DNA from: SFWF01 sp045638145
GTDB lineage: Bacteria > Bacillota > Clostridia > Oscillospirales > Acutalibacteraceae
DNA length: 64,000 nucleotides
Assembly (NCBI GenBank): GCA_045638145.1
Contig: JAZUAU010000004.1
Span: 24,866 to 88,865, forward strand
Reading direction: 5' to 3'
Part shown: positions 40,237 through 48,981 of the stretch, piece by piece
How positions within the stretch are numbered: the first letter of the stretch is position 1
Layout: each line of letters starts with the position of its first letter
Position numbers and translations under genes: made by a program
Notes under the pieces: model-generated
What the model saw: the letters and a program-made list of their open reading frames with translations, nothing else
The model's database searches: none
Told to the model about the DNA's origin: nothing

Positions 40237-41595
40237 ATGAAAAAATCAATTGATATGACCGAGGGTCCGATTGTTAAAAACATATTGGCATACACCTTTC
40301 CTATAATTCTTACAAGTCTGCTTCAAATGCTCTTCAACACCGCAGACCTAATAGTTGTCGGTCAGTTTTGCGGAAGCGAATCGGTTGGTGCTGTAGGTGC
40401 AACGGGTGCACTCACCAACCTGATTATGAATTTCTTTATCGGTTTTTCTGTTGGAGCCGGTGCGTCAACTGCTCACGCTGTTGGTGCAAGGAATGAACAA
40501 ACTACCAAAAAAACCGTACATACTGCCTTTTCTATAGCCATTGTTTGTGGCGTTTTAATGACTATTGTCGGTGTTACGGCTTCGGAAAAAATACTTTGTC
40601 TTATGGGAACACCGAGCGAGATAATTGACCTTTCGGTACTCTATATGAAGATATATTTTTCGGGTGCAATAGCCGTCTTGGTGTATAATTTCGGAGCATC
40701 AATACTTAGAGCCGTTGGTGAGACCAAAAAGCCGCTAATTTATCTTACGGCGGCAGGTATTACCAATGTAATTCTCAATATCTTTTTCGTAACGGTATTT
40801 CATATGGACGTAGCAGGCGTTGCTCTTGCAACAATTCTGTCTCAGGTTTTATCTGCTATCCTTGTTGTTATCGAGCTCGTACGCAGAAAGGATGCCTGTA
40901 GGCTTAGCGTTAGTAAGCTTCGTTTTTATAAATCAGAGTGTCACAAGATTCTCAGAATGGGCATTCCCACGGGAATTCAAAGCTCAATTTTTGCTGTTTC
41001 AAATGTGCTAATACAATCGGGAGTAAACTCCTTCAATATTGCTGTGGTATCAGGCAATTCTGCCGCTAACAGTGTCGAAACTCTTACATATGTTTCTATG
41101 AATGCTTTTCAGCAGAGCTCGATGAATTTCGTAGGGCAGAACGTCGGTGCGAATAATTATGGTCGCGTACGAAAGATTTTCAAAAGCTGTATGCTGCTTG
41201 TTACTTGTAGTGGACTTCTGCTAGGCGTTCTCATAACAGTATTCGGCATACCTATACTGTCACTCTACGTTGGAAATGACCTTGCCGCAATAGAAGCCGG
41301 CATGCAGAAACTGCTTTTTGTGAATTTACCCTATTTCCTTTGTGGAATGATGGAAGTAACGTCTGGTACCTTGCGTGGAATGGGCTATTCTATGGCACCT
41401 ATGATAACAGGTATCAGCTGCGCTTGTGCTTTCAGAATAATCTGGCAGCTAACCGTTTTTGAACTACCTGCATTCCATTCTCTTGGCGGTCTTTTTATAA
41501 GCTATCCAATCTCCTGGGTACTGGCATGTGTAGCAAATACAATTTGTATTGCCGTAATATTGATAAAATACCCAAAGAAAAGTCGTGTCGCTTGA
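40237..41595 (+). CDS. MATE family efflux transporter (second of a tandem pair)
   Basis: The 452-residue paralogue of the gene before it, again with twelve helices. It shares MTEGPIVKNILAYTFPIILT, VVGQFCGSESVGAVG and GIPTGIQSSIFAVSNVLIQSG-type segments with its neighbour, so the pair arose by duplication. It starts 21 bases after the first gene. Its stop codon is overlapped by both the terminator stem and the -35 box of the next transcription unit. Confidence 0.92.
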   Translation: MKKSIDMTEGPIVKNILAYTFPIILTSLLQMLFNTADLIVVGQFCGSESVGAVGATGALTNLIMNFFIGFSVGAGASTAHAVGARNEQTTKKTVHTAFSIAIVCGVLMTIVGVTASEKILCLMGTPSEIIDLSVLYMKIYFSGAIAVLVYNFGASILRAVGETKKPLIYLTAAGITNVILNIFFVTVFHMDVAGVALATILSQVLSAILVVIELVRRKDACRLSVSKLRFYKSECHKILRMGIPTGIQSSIFAVSNVLIQSGVNSFNIAVVSGNSAANSVETLTYVSMNAFQQSSMNFVGQNVGANNYGRVRKIFKSCMLLVTCSGLLLGVLITVFGIPILSLYVGNDLAAIEAGMQKLLFVNLPYFLCGMMEVTSGTLRGMGYSMAPMITGISCACAFRIIWQLTVFELPAFHSLGGLFISYPISWVLACVANTICIAVILIKYPKKSRVA

Positions 41596-41608
41596 CACGG
41601 CTTTTTTT
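41582..41608 (+). terminator. Terminator after the MATE pair
   Basis: GTCGTGTC / GACACGGC (41582-41589 with 41594-41601) plus seven T residues. The right arm contains the -35 of the downstream promoter. Confidence 0.85.
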
Positions 41609-41620
41609 CGGTGGTAAAAT
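41592..41620 (+). promoter_or_regulatory. Promoter of the cobalamin unit, nested in a terminator
   Basis: TTGACA (41592-41597), 17-base spacer, TAAAAT (41615-41620) preceded by GTGG. The -35 overlaps the MATE stop codon and the terminator hairpin. Confidence 0.75.
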
Positions 41621-41627
41621 ATTTGTC

Positions 41628-41850
41628 GGAATGAGGGGAATCGGGTGAAAATCCCGAACGAGCCCGTCGCCGTGAGATTCTAAAAAAGCCGCTTCTTATA
41701 CCCTTTACCGCAAAAGGGCGAAATAGCCATTGGGACCACCCGAGAAGGCAGAAACGGCCGAATCGCAGTCGAAATACCCGAATTCCAAAGCGGATAGATT
41801 TCTGTTTTAAAACAGCGTTGCGAGCGCCAACGGTATGAAATATCTGCAAA
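41628..41850 (+). promoter_or_regulatory. Cobalamin (B12) riboswitch
   Basis: The aptamer core reads GGGGAATCGGGTGAAAATCC (B12-box region, with GAGCCCGTCGCCGTGA after it), and AGCCATTGGGACCACCCGAG then AAGGC (41726-41749), as in the family's GCCACTG...GGAAGGC pattern. The downstream part up to the AAAGGAG ribosome site (41857-41863) contains GCG/CGC pairs that could close over the leader. It should lower expression of the two following genes when cobalamin is abundant. Confidence 0.9.
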
Positions 41851-41870
41851 AAATTTAAAGGAGAAATTTT

Positions 41871-42323
41871 ATGGAAAAGACAAAAATCATTAGACGTATT
41901 TTGTCAGGTCTTCTCGTATTAATGCTTATTGCGGCACTAAGCGTTTCGATGATGGCTTGCAAGGCAAAAGACACCGATGCTACCTCAAGTGTAGCGAGTG
42001 TCAATGAGGAAACCTCTTCTAAGGTTGGCGAGGGCAAAACCGAATTTGCATTCCGAGTTACCGACAAGGATGGCAATTCTACCGATTTTATCGTCTGTAC
42101 CGATAAGACAACTGTAGGCGAAGCACTGCTTGACGCCGGACTTATTGAGGGCGAAGAGGGACAGTTTGGAATTTTCGTTAAAAAGGTAAACGGAATCGTT
42201 GCCGATTACGATATTGATAAAACCTATTGGGCTTTCTATATCGACGGTGAATATCAAATGACGGGTGTTGATTCCGCAGAGATAGAATCGGGCAAAATAT
42301 ACGAGCTTCGGGTATCAAAATAA
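41871..42323 (+). CDS. DUF4430 lipoprotein, probable cobalamin-binding protein
   Basis: The 150-residue exported lipoprotein has a lipobox SMMAC with the lipidated cysteine C30. A Ser/Thr linker and a DUF4430 domain follow (about 60-150), which is related to the C-terminal domain of transcobalamin; visible are TVGEALLDAGLIEGEEGQF and TYWAFYIDGEYQMTGVDSAEI. Under a B12 riboswitch and joined to an ECF S component (TAATG overlap), it is likely a surface capture protein for cobalamin or cobinamide. The binding itself is inferred. Confidence 0.82.
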   Translation: MEKTKIIRRILSGLLVLMLIAALSVSMMACKAKDTDATSSVASVNEETSSKVGEGKTEFAFRVTDKDGNSTDFIVCTDKTTVGEALLDAGLIEGEEGQFGIFVKKVNGIVADYDIDKTYWAFYIDGEYQMTGVDSAEIESGKIYELRVSK

Positions 42324-42832
42324 TGAAGAGAAAATTAGCCGAGCTGATAATGCTTTCTTTGTTCGGCGGTGTAATGTTTCTTTCAAAGCTTATTATGGAG
42401 TTTTTGCCAAACATACACCTGCTCGCAATGTTTATAACCCTCTTTACGGTTATATTCAGGTCTAAGGCACTCATATCAATATACACTTATGTATTTCTTC
42501 TTGGTGTGTACGGAGGCTTTTCGCTTTGGTGGCTGCCGAATCTTTACACCTGGACGGTACTTTGGGCGATAGTTATGTGCCTGCCAACCAATATGCCAAA
42601 GGGTGTTGCGGTGGTAGTTTATGCCATAGTTTGCGGTATTCATGGACTTTTATACGGAACACTAGGCGCACCAATCGATGTTTTAGCAACAGGAATAGGA
42701 CTACACAGAATATGGGAATATATAGCTTTTGGAATACCCTTTGATATAATGCATTGTGTAGGCAATGTTTTTGCATCTTTTCTTGTAGTTCCGCTTATGA
42801 TACCCCTTAAAAAAATAATATCAAGACAATAA
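42323..42832 (+). CDS. ECF transporter S component, CbrT-like (cobalamin)
   Basis: The 169-residue membrane protein has five to six helices, the size and layout of S components that bind a vitamin and dock with the shared EcfA-EcfA'-EcfT energy module. The N-terminal MKRKLAELIMLSLFGGVMFL and the aromatic-rich SLWWLPNLYTWTVLW loop resemble CbrT-type cobalamin carriers. B12 riboswitch control and the preceding DUF4430 lipoprotein strengthen the substrate call. The ecfAAT genes are not in the window. Confidence 0.8.
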   Translation: MKRKLAELIMLSLFGGVMFLSKLIMEFLPNIHLLAMFITLFTVIFRSKALISIYTYVFLLGVYGGFSLWWLPNLYTWTVLWAIVMCLPTNMPKGVAVVVYAIVCGIHGLLYGTLGAPIDVLATGIGLHRIWEYIAFGIPFDIMHCVGNVFASFLVVPLMIPLKKIISRQ

Positions 42833-42838
42833 AAAATT

Positions 42839-42866
42839 GCCGCTACATTATGATAGCGGCTTTTTT
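42839..42866 (+). terminator. Terminator after the ECF gene
   Basis: GCCGCTA / TAGCGGC (42839-42845 with 42854-42860) then TTTTTT. Confidence 0.9.
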
Positions 42867-42908
42867 GGATATAATTATATTATAAAACAACAAGGTGGAG
42901 GAAACCTT

Positions 42909-43943
42909 ATGAAAATAGCCTTTTTTGATGCAAAACCCTATGACAAGCCGTCCTTTGAAAAATACGGCAAGGAAAAGGGAATAGCATTCAAATATTTTGA
43001 AACCAAGTTAAACGAAGACACAGCAGACCTTGCAAGAGGATGTGATGGAGTTTGCGTCTTTGTAAACGATACCGTTAATGCAGCCATTATTGACCGACTG
43101 TATGAGCTAGGAGTCAGGATAATTGCCCTTAGGTGTGCAGGATTCAATAACGTCGATGTAAAGTATGCCTATGGCAAAATTCACATTGTCAGGGTACCTG
43201 CATATTCCCCTTATGCAGTTGCCGAGCACGCGATGGCTCTGCTTCTCACCTCTATCAGAAGAATTCATAAGGCGTATATCCGCTCGCGCGACTTTAACTT
43301 TTCACTTGCCGGAATGACCGGCTTTGACCTGCACGGCAAAACGGTCGGGGTTATCGGCACGGGTAAGATAGGCAAGGTCTTTGTTGATATTTGTAAGGGA
43401 TTTGGAATGAATGTGCTGGCTTATGACAAATTCCCCGCAAGGGAGATAGAGGACGGCGAGCGAGTAAAGTATGTTTCGCTTGATGAAATATTTGAAAGCA
43501 GCGATATTATCTCTCTCCATTGTCCCCTTACCGACGAAACACGGCATATTATAAACGAAGAGGCTCTCGACAAGTGCAAAAAGGGAGTTGTAATTCTCAA
43601 CACCTCTCGCGGCGCCCTCGTTGATGCAGAGGCTTTGCTTGAGGGAATAAAATCGCGCAAGGTCGGTGCCGCCTGCCTAGATGTTTACGAGGAGGAATCC
43701 GACCTCTTCTTTGAGGATAATTCGGGTCACATTATGGAGGACGATACGCTTGCCCGACTCATTTCTATGCCCAATGTAATAGTTACCTCCCACCAAGCCT
43801 TTTTAACCGAAGAAGCCCTGCAAAATATTGCTGAAACCACCGTTTCAAATATAAAAATGCTGATGGAGGGCGGTCAGTGCCCGAACGAACTTTGCTACAA
43901 AAACGGAGAAGCTGCCGATTGCAAAAGCGGAAAATGCTTCTAA
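42909..43943 (+). CDS. D-isomer 2-hydroxyacid dehydrogenase, D-lactate type
   Basis: NAD-dependent reductase, most like fermentative D-lactate dehydrogenase. From ATG 42909 (behind GGTGGAGG) the product has 344 residues; the frame is open upstream but without a ribosome site. Motifs are ALRCAGFNNVDVKYA, the Rossmann loop GVIGTGKIGK, NTSRGALVDAEAL (catalytic Arg region) and the catalytic His in TSHQAFLTEEAL. The C-terminus has four cysteines in a short tail (CPNELCYKNGEAADCKSGKC), uncommon in this family. Other 2-hydroxyacids cannot be excluded. Confidence 0.88.
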   Translation: MKIAFFDAKPYDKPSFEKYGKEKGIAFKYFETKLNEDTADLARGCDGVCVFVNDTVNAAIIDRLYELGVRIIALRCAGFNNVDVKYAYGKIHIVRVPAYSPYAVAEHAMALLLTSIRRIHKAYIRSRDFNFSLAGMTGFDLHGKTVGVIGTGKIGKVFVDICKGFGMNVLAYDKFPAREIEDGERVKYVSLDEIFESSDIISLHCPLTDETRHIINEEALDKCKKGVVILNTSRGALVDAEALLEGIKSRKVGAACLDVYEEESDLFFEDNSGHIMEDDTLARLISMPNVIVTSHQAFLTEEALQNIAETTVSNIKMLMEGGQCPNELCYKNGEAADCKSGKCF

Positions 43944-43953
43944 AAAAATTTGG

Positions 43954-43982
43954 TTGAATATACGGCAAATATGCATTATAAT
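43954..43982 (+). promoter_or_regulatory. Promoter of the flavodiiron-rubredoxin unit
   Basis: TTGAAT (43954-43959), 17-base spacer, TATAAT (43977-43982). Confidence 0.75.
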
Positions 43983-44000
43983 ATGTAATGCATTACATAT
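43981..44000. promoter_or_regulatory. Perfect 20-bp palindrome over the transcription start
   Basis: ATATGTAATG-CATTACATAT, each half the exact reverse complement of the other. It begins in the -10 and ends 16 bases before the GTG start. This position suits a repressor site, probably redox, oxygen or NO responsive given the gene; the regulator is unknown. Confidence 0.7.
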
Positions 44001-44015
44001 TAAGGAGAAAGTTTT

Positions 44016-45167
44016 GTGATAACAAAGGACATTAAATATATTGGCGTAAACGACCGAAAAATAGATCTTTTTGAGGGGCAATATATCGTTCCCGAGGGAA
44101 TGGCGTATAATTCTTACCTAATAACCGATGAAAAAATCGCTGTTTTCGATTCTGTCGATGTTGCATTCGGTGATGAGTGGCTAAAGAATATTGAAAATGC
44201 ACTCGGCGACAAAACTCCCGATTATCTCATCGTTTCTCACATGGAGCCCGACCATTCAGCGAATATTTTAAAATTTGGAGAAAAATACAGGGGTGCAAAA
44301 ATAGTTGCAACCGCAAAAGCGTTTCAGATGTGCAAAAACTTTTTCGGCACCGATTTTTCTGACCGCAGAATAATCGTCAGCGAGGGGGACACACTTTCTC
44401 TCGGAGAGCATAATCTCACCTTTATAACCGCACCTATGGTTCATTGGCCCGAGGTTATGATGACCTATGATTCTACCGACAAGGTGCTCTTCTCGGCAGA
44501 TGCCTTTGGTAAATTCGGCGTGCTTGATGAGGAGGAAGATTGGGCTTGTGAAGCAAGACGCTACTATTTCGGCATCGTCGGAAAATACGGTGCACAGGTG
44601 CAGTCGGTGCTTAAAAATGCGGCAGCCCTTGAAATCAAGAAGATTTGCCCCCTTCACGGTCCTGTGTTAGATGACAACCTTGGCTATTATCTCGATCTTT
44701 ATAATAAGTGGTCAAGCTACACACCCGAGGAAGAGGGGATTATGATAGCCTACACTTCGGTTTACGGTAACACCAAAAAGGCGGTGGAGCTGCTCGCTAA
44801 AACACTCGGGGAAAAGGGCGCAGTAAAGGTTGTGGTAAACGACCTTGCCCGGTCCGATATGGCAGAGGCGGTTGAGGACGCATTCCGCTATTCGAAATTA
44901 GTCCTTGCCACAACCACCTATAATAACGATATTTTTCCGTTTATGAAGGAATTTATAAATCATCTCACCGAGCGCAACTTCCAAAACAGAACTGTTGCCT
45001 TTATCGAAAACGGAAGCTGGGCTCCAACCGCTGCAAAAACTATGAAAGCGATGCTCGAAAAGAGCAAAAACCTCATATTCTGCGAAAACGAGGTTAAAAT
45101 ACTGTCGGCAGTAAGTGAGGAAAATAAATCAGAAATCGCGGCACTTGCCGACGAGCTTATAAATTAA
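44016..45167 (+). CDS. Flavodiiron protein (FprA type, oxygen or NO reductase)
   Basis: Reduces O2 to water or NO to N2O, protecting anaerobes. The 383-residue protein has a metallo-beta-lactamase-like diiron domain with H75-M-E77-P-D79-H80 and the ligand His in APMVHWPEVMM, then a C-terminal flavodoxin domain (from about 247, FMN loop YTSVYGNTKKAVE). The start is GTG 44016 behind AAGGAGAAAG. It lies 17 bases upstream of rubredoxin, its likely electron donor. Which of O2 and NO is preferred cannot be read from sequence. Confidence 0.95.
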   Translation: MITKDIKYIGVNDRKIDLFEGQYIVPEGMAYNSYLITDEKIAVFDSVDVAFGDEWLKNIENALGDKTPDYLIVSHMEPDHSANILKFGEKYRGAKIVATAKAFQMCKNFFGTDFSDRRIIVSEGDTLSLGEHNLTFITAPMVHWPEVMMTYDSTDKVLFSADAFGKFGVLDEEEDWACEARRYYFGIVGKYGAQVQSVLKNAAALEIKKICPLHGPVLDDNLGYYLDLYNKWSSYTPEEEGIMIAYTSVYGNTKKAVELLAKTLGEKGAVKVVVNDLARSDMAEAVEDAFRYSKLVLATTTYNNDIFPFMKEFINHLTERNFQNRTVAFIENGSWAPTAAKTMKAMLEKSKNLIFCENEVKILSAVSEENKSEIAALADELIN

Positions 45168-45184
45168 TTACGGAGGTAAATAAT

Positions 45185-45343
45185 ATGAAAAAATATGTTT
45201 GCGACGTTTGCGGATGGGTTTATGACGAGGCAGAGGGCCTCCCCGAGCAGGGAATTGCTCCGGGTACCAAGTTCGAGGACCTTCCCGAAGATTTTGAATG
45301 CCCTCTCTGCGGAGTAGATAAAACAAATTTCAGCGAAGAATAA
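45185..45343 (+). CDS. Rubredoxin
   Basis: One-iron electron carrier of 52 residues with the two Cys pairs C6-x-x-C9-G and C39-P-x-C42-G that bind the iron, and the usual GWVYDEAEG and PGTKFEDLPEDFECP segments. ATG 45185 lies behind GGAGG. Its position directly after the flavodiiron gene points to a shared O2/NO scavenging chain. A strong terminator follows. Confidence 0.97.
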   Translation: MKKYVCDVCGWVYDEAEGLPEQGIAPGTKFEDLPEDFECPLCGVDKTNFSEE

Positions 45344-45349
45344 TAAATC

Positions 45350-45385
45350 GCCCCCTGCTCTGTAAAAGAGTAGGGGGCTTTTTTT
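45350..45385 (+). terminator. Terminator after rubredoxin
   Basis: GCCCCCTGCTCT / AGAGTAGGGGGC stem (one mismatch) with seven T residues. Confidence 0.92.
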
Positions 45386-45407
45386 GAGTAAAATGAGCTT
45401 TCATATT

Positions 45408-47317
45408 AAATATCTGCAAATATTGACGGACAATTCTATGAGATAACTTTGTCAATAGGAAAGAATGGAACGGTTGCGACAGTTTATAATGTGGGCAAAA
45501 GAATTTATGAAGCGGATATATCTGCGGCAAAAACGAAAGAAAAGTCAGTAGTGTATAATATTGGTTATATTGAGGATGTGGGAAAGTTTGAGCCAAATAA
45601 CAAGAGTTCCCATTCTTTCACCGGCTTACCGAATAATTCGGTTACCATCCTCCAAAAGGAGGCTACGAACGGGAACTCTAGCAACAGTATACCCGAAAAA
45701 GGGCAACCTGTCAATAGTAATTCTATGCAGACGGGGAAGAAATATTCATTCCCTGGTCCAAAAGCTTTAACAGCGAACCTTGAAAATCTTGAAAAAGCGA
45801 AGGAACGAGAGAAGAGTTCCGATAAAGAGGAAAGTGATAGCGAGAACATCCGCCGTGAGCTTGGTTGGTTCCGCGGATTAGACCGAATGTGGCGGTATGA
45901 GATTAGTGATAAGGACGCGAAAATTAATATTCTTACTCCCGAGTATAAGAAACTTGTCGATGAGCTCAATGCTATAAAAATGGATAACAACTCAAGTTTT
46001 AGCGTTGAGGCGCTCAACAGAATTGATGAAATAATTAATTCTATGACAAAGGTTAACAAATATCGTGCTGTGAAAACTCTTGGTGATATACTTGAACACG
46101 ATAGGCTTTACGAGGCTTACCCTGAGCTTGCAGATTATAAGGTTGAGATAGTAGAACTTAAAAACGGAGAGGCTGAATTTGACCCTAAAACTCAAACGAT
46201 AAAAATAAATAAAAATTCGATAAGTACTATCGACACTGCGACAATAATGCACGAGGTTCAGCACGCAATTCAGGATATTGAAGGATTCGCAAGCGGTTCG
46301 AGTGAGGCGTATTGGGAGAGCATTGAGCAAGAGCATACGGAACATTTAAAAGAGTTGTCGAGACTTTTAAGCGAAATCAGAACTAAAGGTAATAAGGAGC
46401 TTGCGGATCTTGCCTGCCGATATGTGGAGCTGAAACAGGAGATTTACAAATATGATATGCAATCGGCTGAGGTGGATGCTGAACTACAGCAGATAGAGAA
46501 AAAAGCAAAGAGTAAAGGGTGCTATAAGCTTTTAGGCAGTTTCAGTTTGGAATACCTTATATGCAAGAGTTACGAAGAAAAGCTCGGCGCATTTTCATCT
46601 AATTTTGAGAGATATCAAAATACTGCTGGAGAGATTGAGGCGGAAGATGTCAAAAAAAGGTTTAATTTGCTTTCTAATAAACGAATAGAGAGCAATGGCG
46701 CAATCAAATACATAAATGAGCGTGTAGAAACAAGACCTGATATAGACCGTAAAAATGTATTGTTTGTTGAAGGAAAGTTACGTAAGCATATATATGATAT
46801 AGCTGCAAAAACAAATGAGACAATTTCTCATAAAAACGATAACATTTTCGAGAACAAAGAACTTATTGGTAAGCAGTTTGAGCATCGGAAAAAGAAAAGT
46901 GATATAACAAATGCTGATTTGGTTAATAATTCTATGCCAAAGCATGTATCCAGTATTGAAATTGACGGAAAAGATAGTATAATTAAAAGGAGTAATAGGG
47001 AAGTCAGACGGTGGTATATTGACAATGTGTCCAAGATAGTTGAAGATATCGACCAGAATCTTTCAATAGAGGAAAAAGCAAAACAAGCTTTTTACGCTAG
47101 AAATAATATCCGTTCAATAGCAAGAAATTTAATGTCGGATGAAAAAACAAGGGCTTTACTTGATGCCGAAAAACCAAATAAAACTTTTGAAGAACTTGTT
47201 GAATCGAAAATGAAACGCAAAGGTATGACAAGGGAAGAAGCGATTGAAGATATTTATAAAACTGCGACAAAAACCAATGAAGGTATAAACAAAGAATTAG
47301 GGTTGGATGGTGATTAA
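45408..47317 (+). pseudogene. 5'-truncated polyvalent protein with metallopeptidase module and toxin-like tail
   Basis: The frame is open from just after a stop at 45407 and reads SANIDGQFYEITLSIGKNGT, which looks like the middle of a larger phage or ICE polyvalent protein. The first usable start is TTG 45449 (622 residues), without a ribosome site. Order: a linker, an LPD23-like segment (GWFRGLDRMWRYEISDKDAK, about 138-160), a metallopeptidase module with H268-E-V-Q-H272, a charged helical region, and a tail of about 100 residues (ARNNIRSIARNLMSDEKTRA, then FEELVESKMKRKGMTREEAI). That tail resembles C-terminal domains of polymorphic toxins. Two small genes follow that could encode immunity. 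Likely non-functional as a full protein; the tail may still be expressed. Confidence 0.6.
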
Positions 47318-47575
47318 ATGTTTACTTATAATATTTCTAAAAATGCAGATATAAAAGTATTTGCTGGCATCTGTTCTTTTATTGAATCTAATATAAATAT
47401 TGAAAAGAGAGAAAATTGCCTAATTGATGTTGATGGTTCACAGGTTCAAATATATAAAACAGCTGAAGGTAATATTAAAGTTTTTAATGATTATGAAGTT
47501 GATGCAGTATATATAGATTCAGAAGTGGATTTATATGACATTCTGGTTGGTTTTGGGTGCGGCTCGGTATCTTGA
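47318..47575 (+). CDS. Small unknown protein, candidate immunity protein
   Basis: Not recognised. The 85-residue product is acidic, with strand-like segments (IDVDGSQVQIYKTAEGNIKVF) and no signal peptide. It starts at ATG 47318 immediately after the stop of the toxin-like gene, in the arrangement usual for toxin-immunity pairs, and is AT-rich, unlike the chromosome around it. Its role as immunity protein is inferred only from position, size and charge. Confidence 0.5.
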   Translation: MFTYNISKNADIKVFAGICSFIESNINIEKRENCLIDVDGSQVQIYKTAEGNIKVFNDYEVDAVYIDSEVDLYDILVGFGCGSVS

Positions 47576-47709
47576 AAACAGAACGGTTGGAGTAATGTCC
47601 AGCCGTTTTCCTTTTGGGTTGAAACAAGGGCAAAAGAAGCTTTGTCTTGAATTTTGTTCCAACAATAGTATAATGAAAATATATATGTTGGTTTTCGGGG
47701 GCTGCTAGA

Positions 47710-48774
47710 ATGAAATATATGAGATACAAATATGAATTATACGATTGCGATGTAACGGAGTTATATGATGTTATAGAAAATGAATTAAAAATACTTTACG
47801 GCAATAATTTCAAGTGCGATGTTTTATATAAGTCTTTTTTTCGGCTACTTCGCGAAGAGGCTTATGATTATGAGATTTCTAAGCTTTTTGAAAAAGCTCG
47901 AACTAATGAACGTTTAGAGGTTGAAATAGGCAGAGTATATGACGTTTCTGGTAAAAAGATTGAGGTTATAGATTTTAAAAATACAGAAATTACAATAATA
48001 TCCGATATCAAACTTGAAAAATGTTTGCCTAAGGCAATAGAATATATTGATATTCAAAAAAATAGAGATTTTCATAGAGAATATGTAGATAAATTAAAGA
48101 AAAAAGCAAGTAGTGACATTGAAAATTCATTTTATAATGTTTATGAGTTGGATGGTGACAATAAACGTGCACCGGATTTTTTAATGACTAGTTTTGTTAT
48201 CAATCCTTTTGAAGAGGATTTAGTTATGTATATTTATAGAAATGCAAGATCCGCTTCGGATTCTTTTTATACTCTATTTTTGGTTAAAAAGGAAACAGAA
48301 TTTTTTATAAAATGTGTTAACATGAAAGGTTTGGAGGATAAAGCAAGAGAGTTTTGCTCAATTAGCAATTGTTTTTGGTGTGAGGATATTACGTTTGGTA
48401 AGCTAACATCTGAATATAAAAAATTTGTATTGGAAGAGGCCATGAAAGAATTTGGACCTTTAAATTCAGAGGAAATAAAATCTTGGTTATCGGTTTTAGG
48501 AAAAATTGATTTTGATAAATTTAAGTATGATATGCTTGTTCTTAAATATCCGAAGCTTAGTTTATATGTATTAGATTATCATAATGGTAAACACTTCTAT
48601 GCTGATGATTATTGCTTGAAAAAGTATTCGGATATCATAGATTTCGTTAATTATCTTTATAAGGCATGCGATATAGGCGATTCGGAGAATGATATATTAG
48701 GAGTTGACAATCTCATTGATGCTCAAGAAAGAGTGTTGCACGAGTATATAGAAAGACAAAATCGCATACTATAA
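47710..48774 (+). CDS. Unknown 354-residue protein
   Basis: Not recognised. The product is rich in Lys, Glu, Asp and Tyr, with no signal peptide and no membrane segment; segments such as VEIGRVYDVSGKKIEVIDFK suggest beta structure in the first third. Start ATG 47710 is preceded by a GGGGGCTG ribosome site. It is among the most AT-rich genes of the window. It could be a second immunity protein or an unrelated cargo gene. A terminator follows at 48793. Confidence 0.6.
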   Translation: MKYMRYKYELYDCDVTELYDVIENELKILYGNNFKCDVLYKSFFRLLREEAYDYEISKLFEKARTNERLEVEIGRVYDVSGKKIEVIDFKNTEITIISDIKLEKCLPKAIEYIDIQKNRDFHREYVDKLKKKASSDIENSFYNVYELDGDNKRAPDFLMTSFVINPFEEDLVMYIYRNARSASDSFYTLFLVKKETEFFIKCVNMKGLEDKAREFCSISNCFWCEDITFGKLTSEYKKFVLEEAMKEFGPLNSEEIKSWLSVLGKIDFDKFKYDMLVLKYPKLSLYVLDYHNGKHFYADDYCLKKYSDIIDFVNYLYKACDIGDSENDILGVDNLIDAQERVLHEYIERQNRIL

Positions 48775-48792
48775 TAGGCACTTATAATAAAA

Positions 48793-48825
48793 ACCGTCTT
48801 CTTTAAACAGAGGACGGAATTTTTA
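48793..48825 (+). terminator. Terminator after the 354-residue gene
   Basis: CCGTCTTC / GAGGACGG stem followed by AATTTTTA. Confidence 0.7.
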
Positions 48826-48833
48826 TGTAAATA

Positions 48834-48975
48834 AAAAACGATCTTCACAAGGAAGACCGTTTTAGTAAGGTTAAAAGGATGGGCGGTGTATCCATCATCT
48901 CAGGTACCTTTTCAGGTGCGTCGGGAACCATTTCCGACCTCAATTAACCTTACATGATAAGTGTATCCACTTTCC
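48834..48975 (-). ncRNA. Structured RNA or micro-gene in antisense orientation
   Basis: On the minus strand, a promoter (49010-48982) starts a transcript at about 48975. A perfect 10-bp stem GTAAGGTTAA / TTAACCTTAC (48953-48944 with 48874-48865) encloses at least three smaller hairpins: GTCGG...CCGAC, ACCTGAAAAGGT and GATGG...CCATC. The transcript ends with the stem AACGGTCTTC/GAAGATCGTT and TTTTTT (terminator at about 48863-48829). Within it, ATG 48931 lies 6 bases after GAGG and opens 28 codons (MVPDAPEKVPEMMDTPP, then mostly Leu/Lys/Arg/Ser) ending at 48845. No known RNA family was recognised; CTGAGATGATGG is a weak echo of the TPP aptamer only. Confidence 0.55.
48845..48931 (-). CDS. Possible 28-residue peptide within the structured RNA
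   Basis: ATG 48931 with GAGG at good spacing opens 28 codons, stopping with TGA inside the terminator stem. The first half of the peptide is Pro/Glu/Met-rich, the second half Leu-rich and basic. It overlaps the main stem of the predicted RNA fold. Whether the peptide, the RNA or both are functional is open. Confidence 0.35.
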   Translation of the reverse strand: MVPDAPEKVPEMMDTPPILLTLLKRSSL

Positions 48976-48981
48976 AAGTAC

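Noticed and set aside
42837..42908. Upstream TTG start for the D-lactate-type dehydrogenase
   Set aside because: The extra 24 codons lie in the terminator of the preceding gene; ATG 42909 has a strong GGTGGAGG site and matches the family start.
45449..47317. Intact exported toxin starting at TTG 45449
   Set aside because: No ribosome site, no signal peptide, and the frame is open further upstream with family-like sequence, so the natural 5' end is missing.
48889..48905. CTGAGATGATGGATACACC as a TPP riboswitch core
   Set aside because: The order and pairing partners of the TPP aptamer are missing, and no thiamine gene follows; only a short resemblance.
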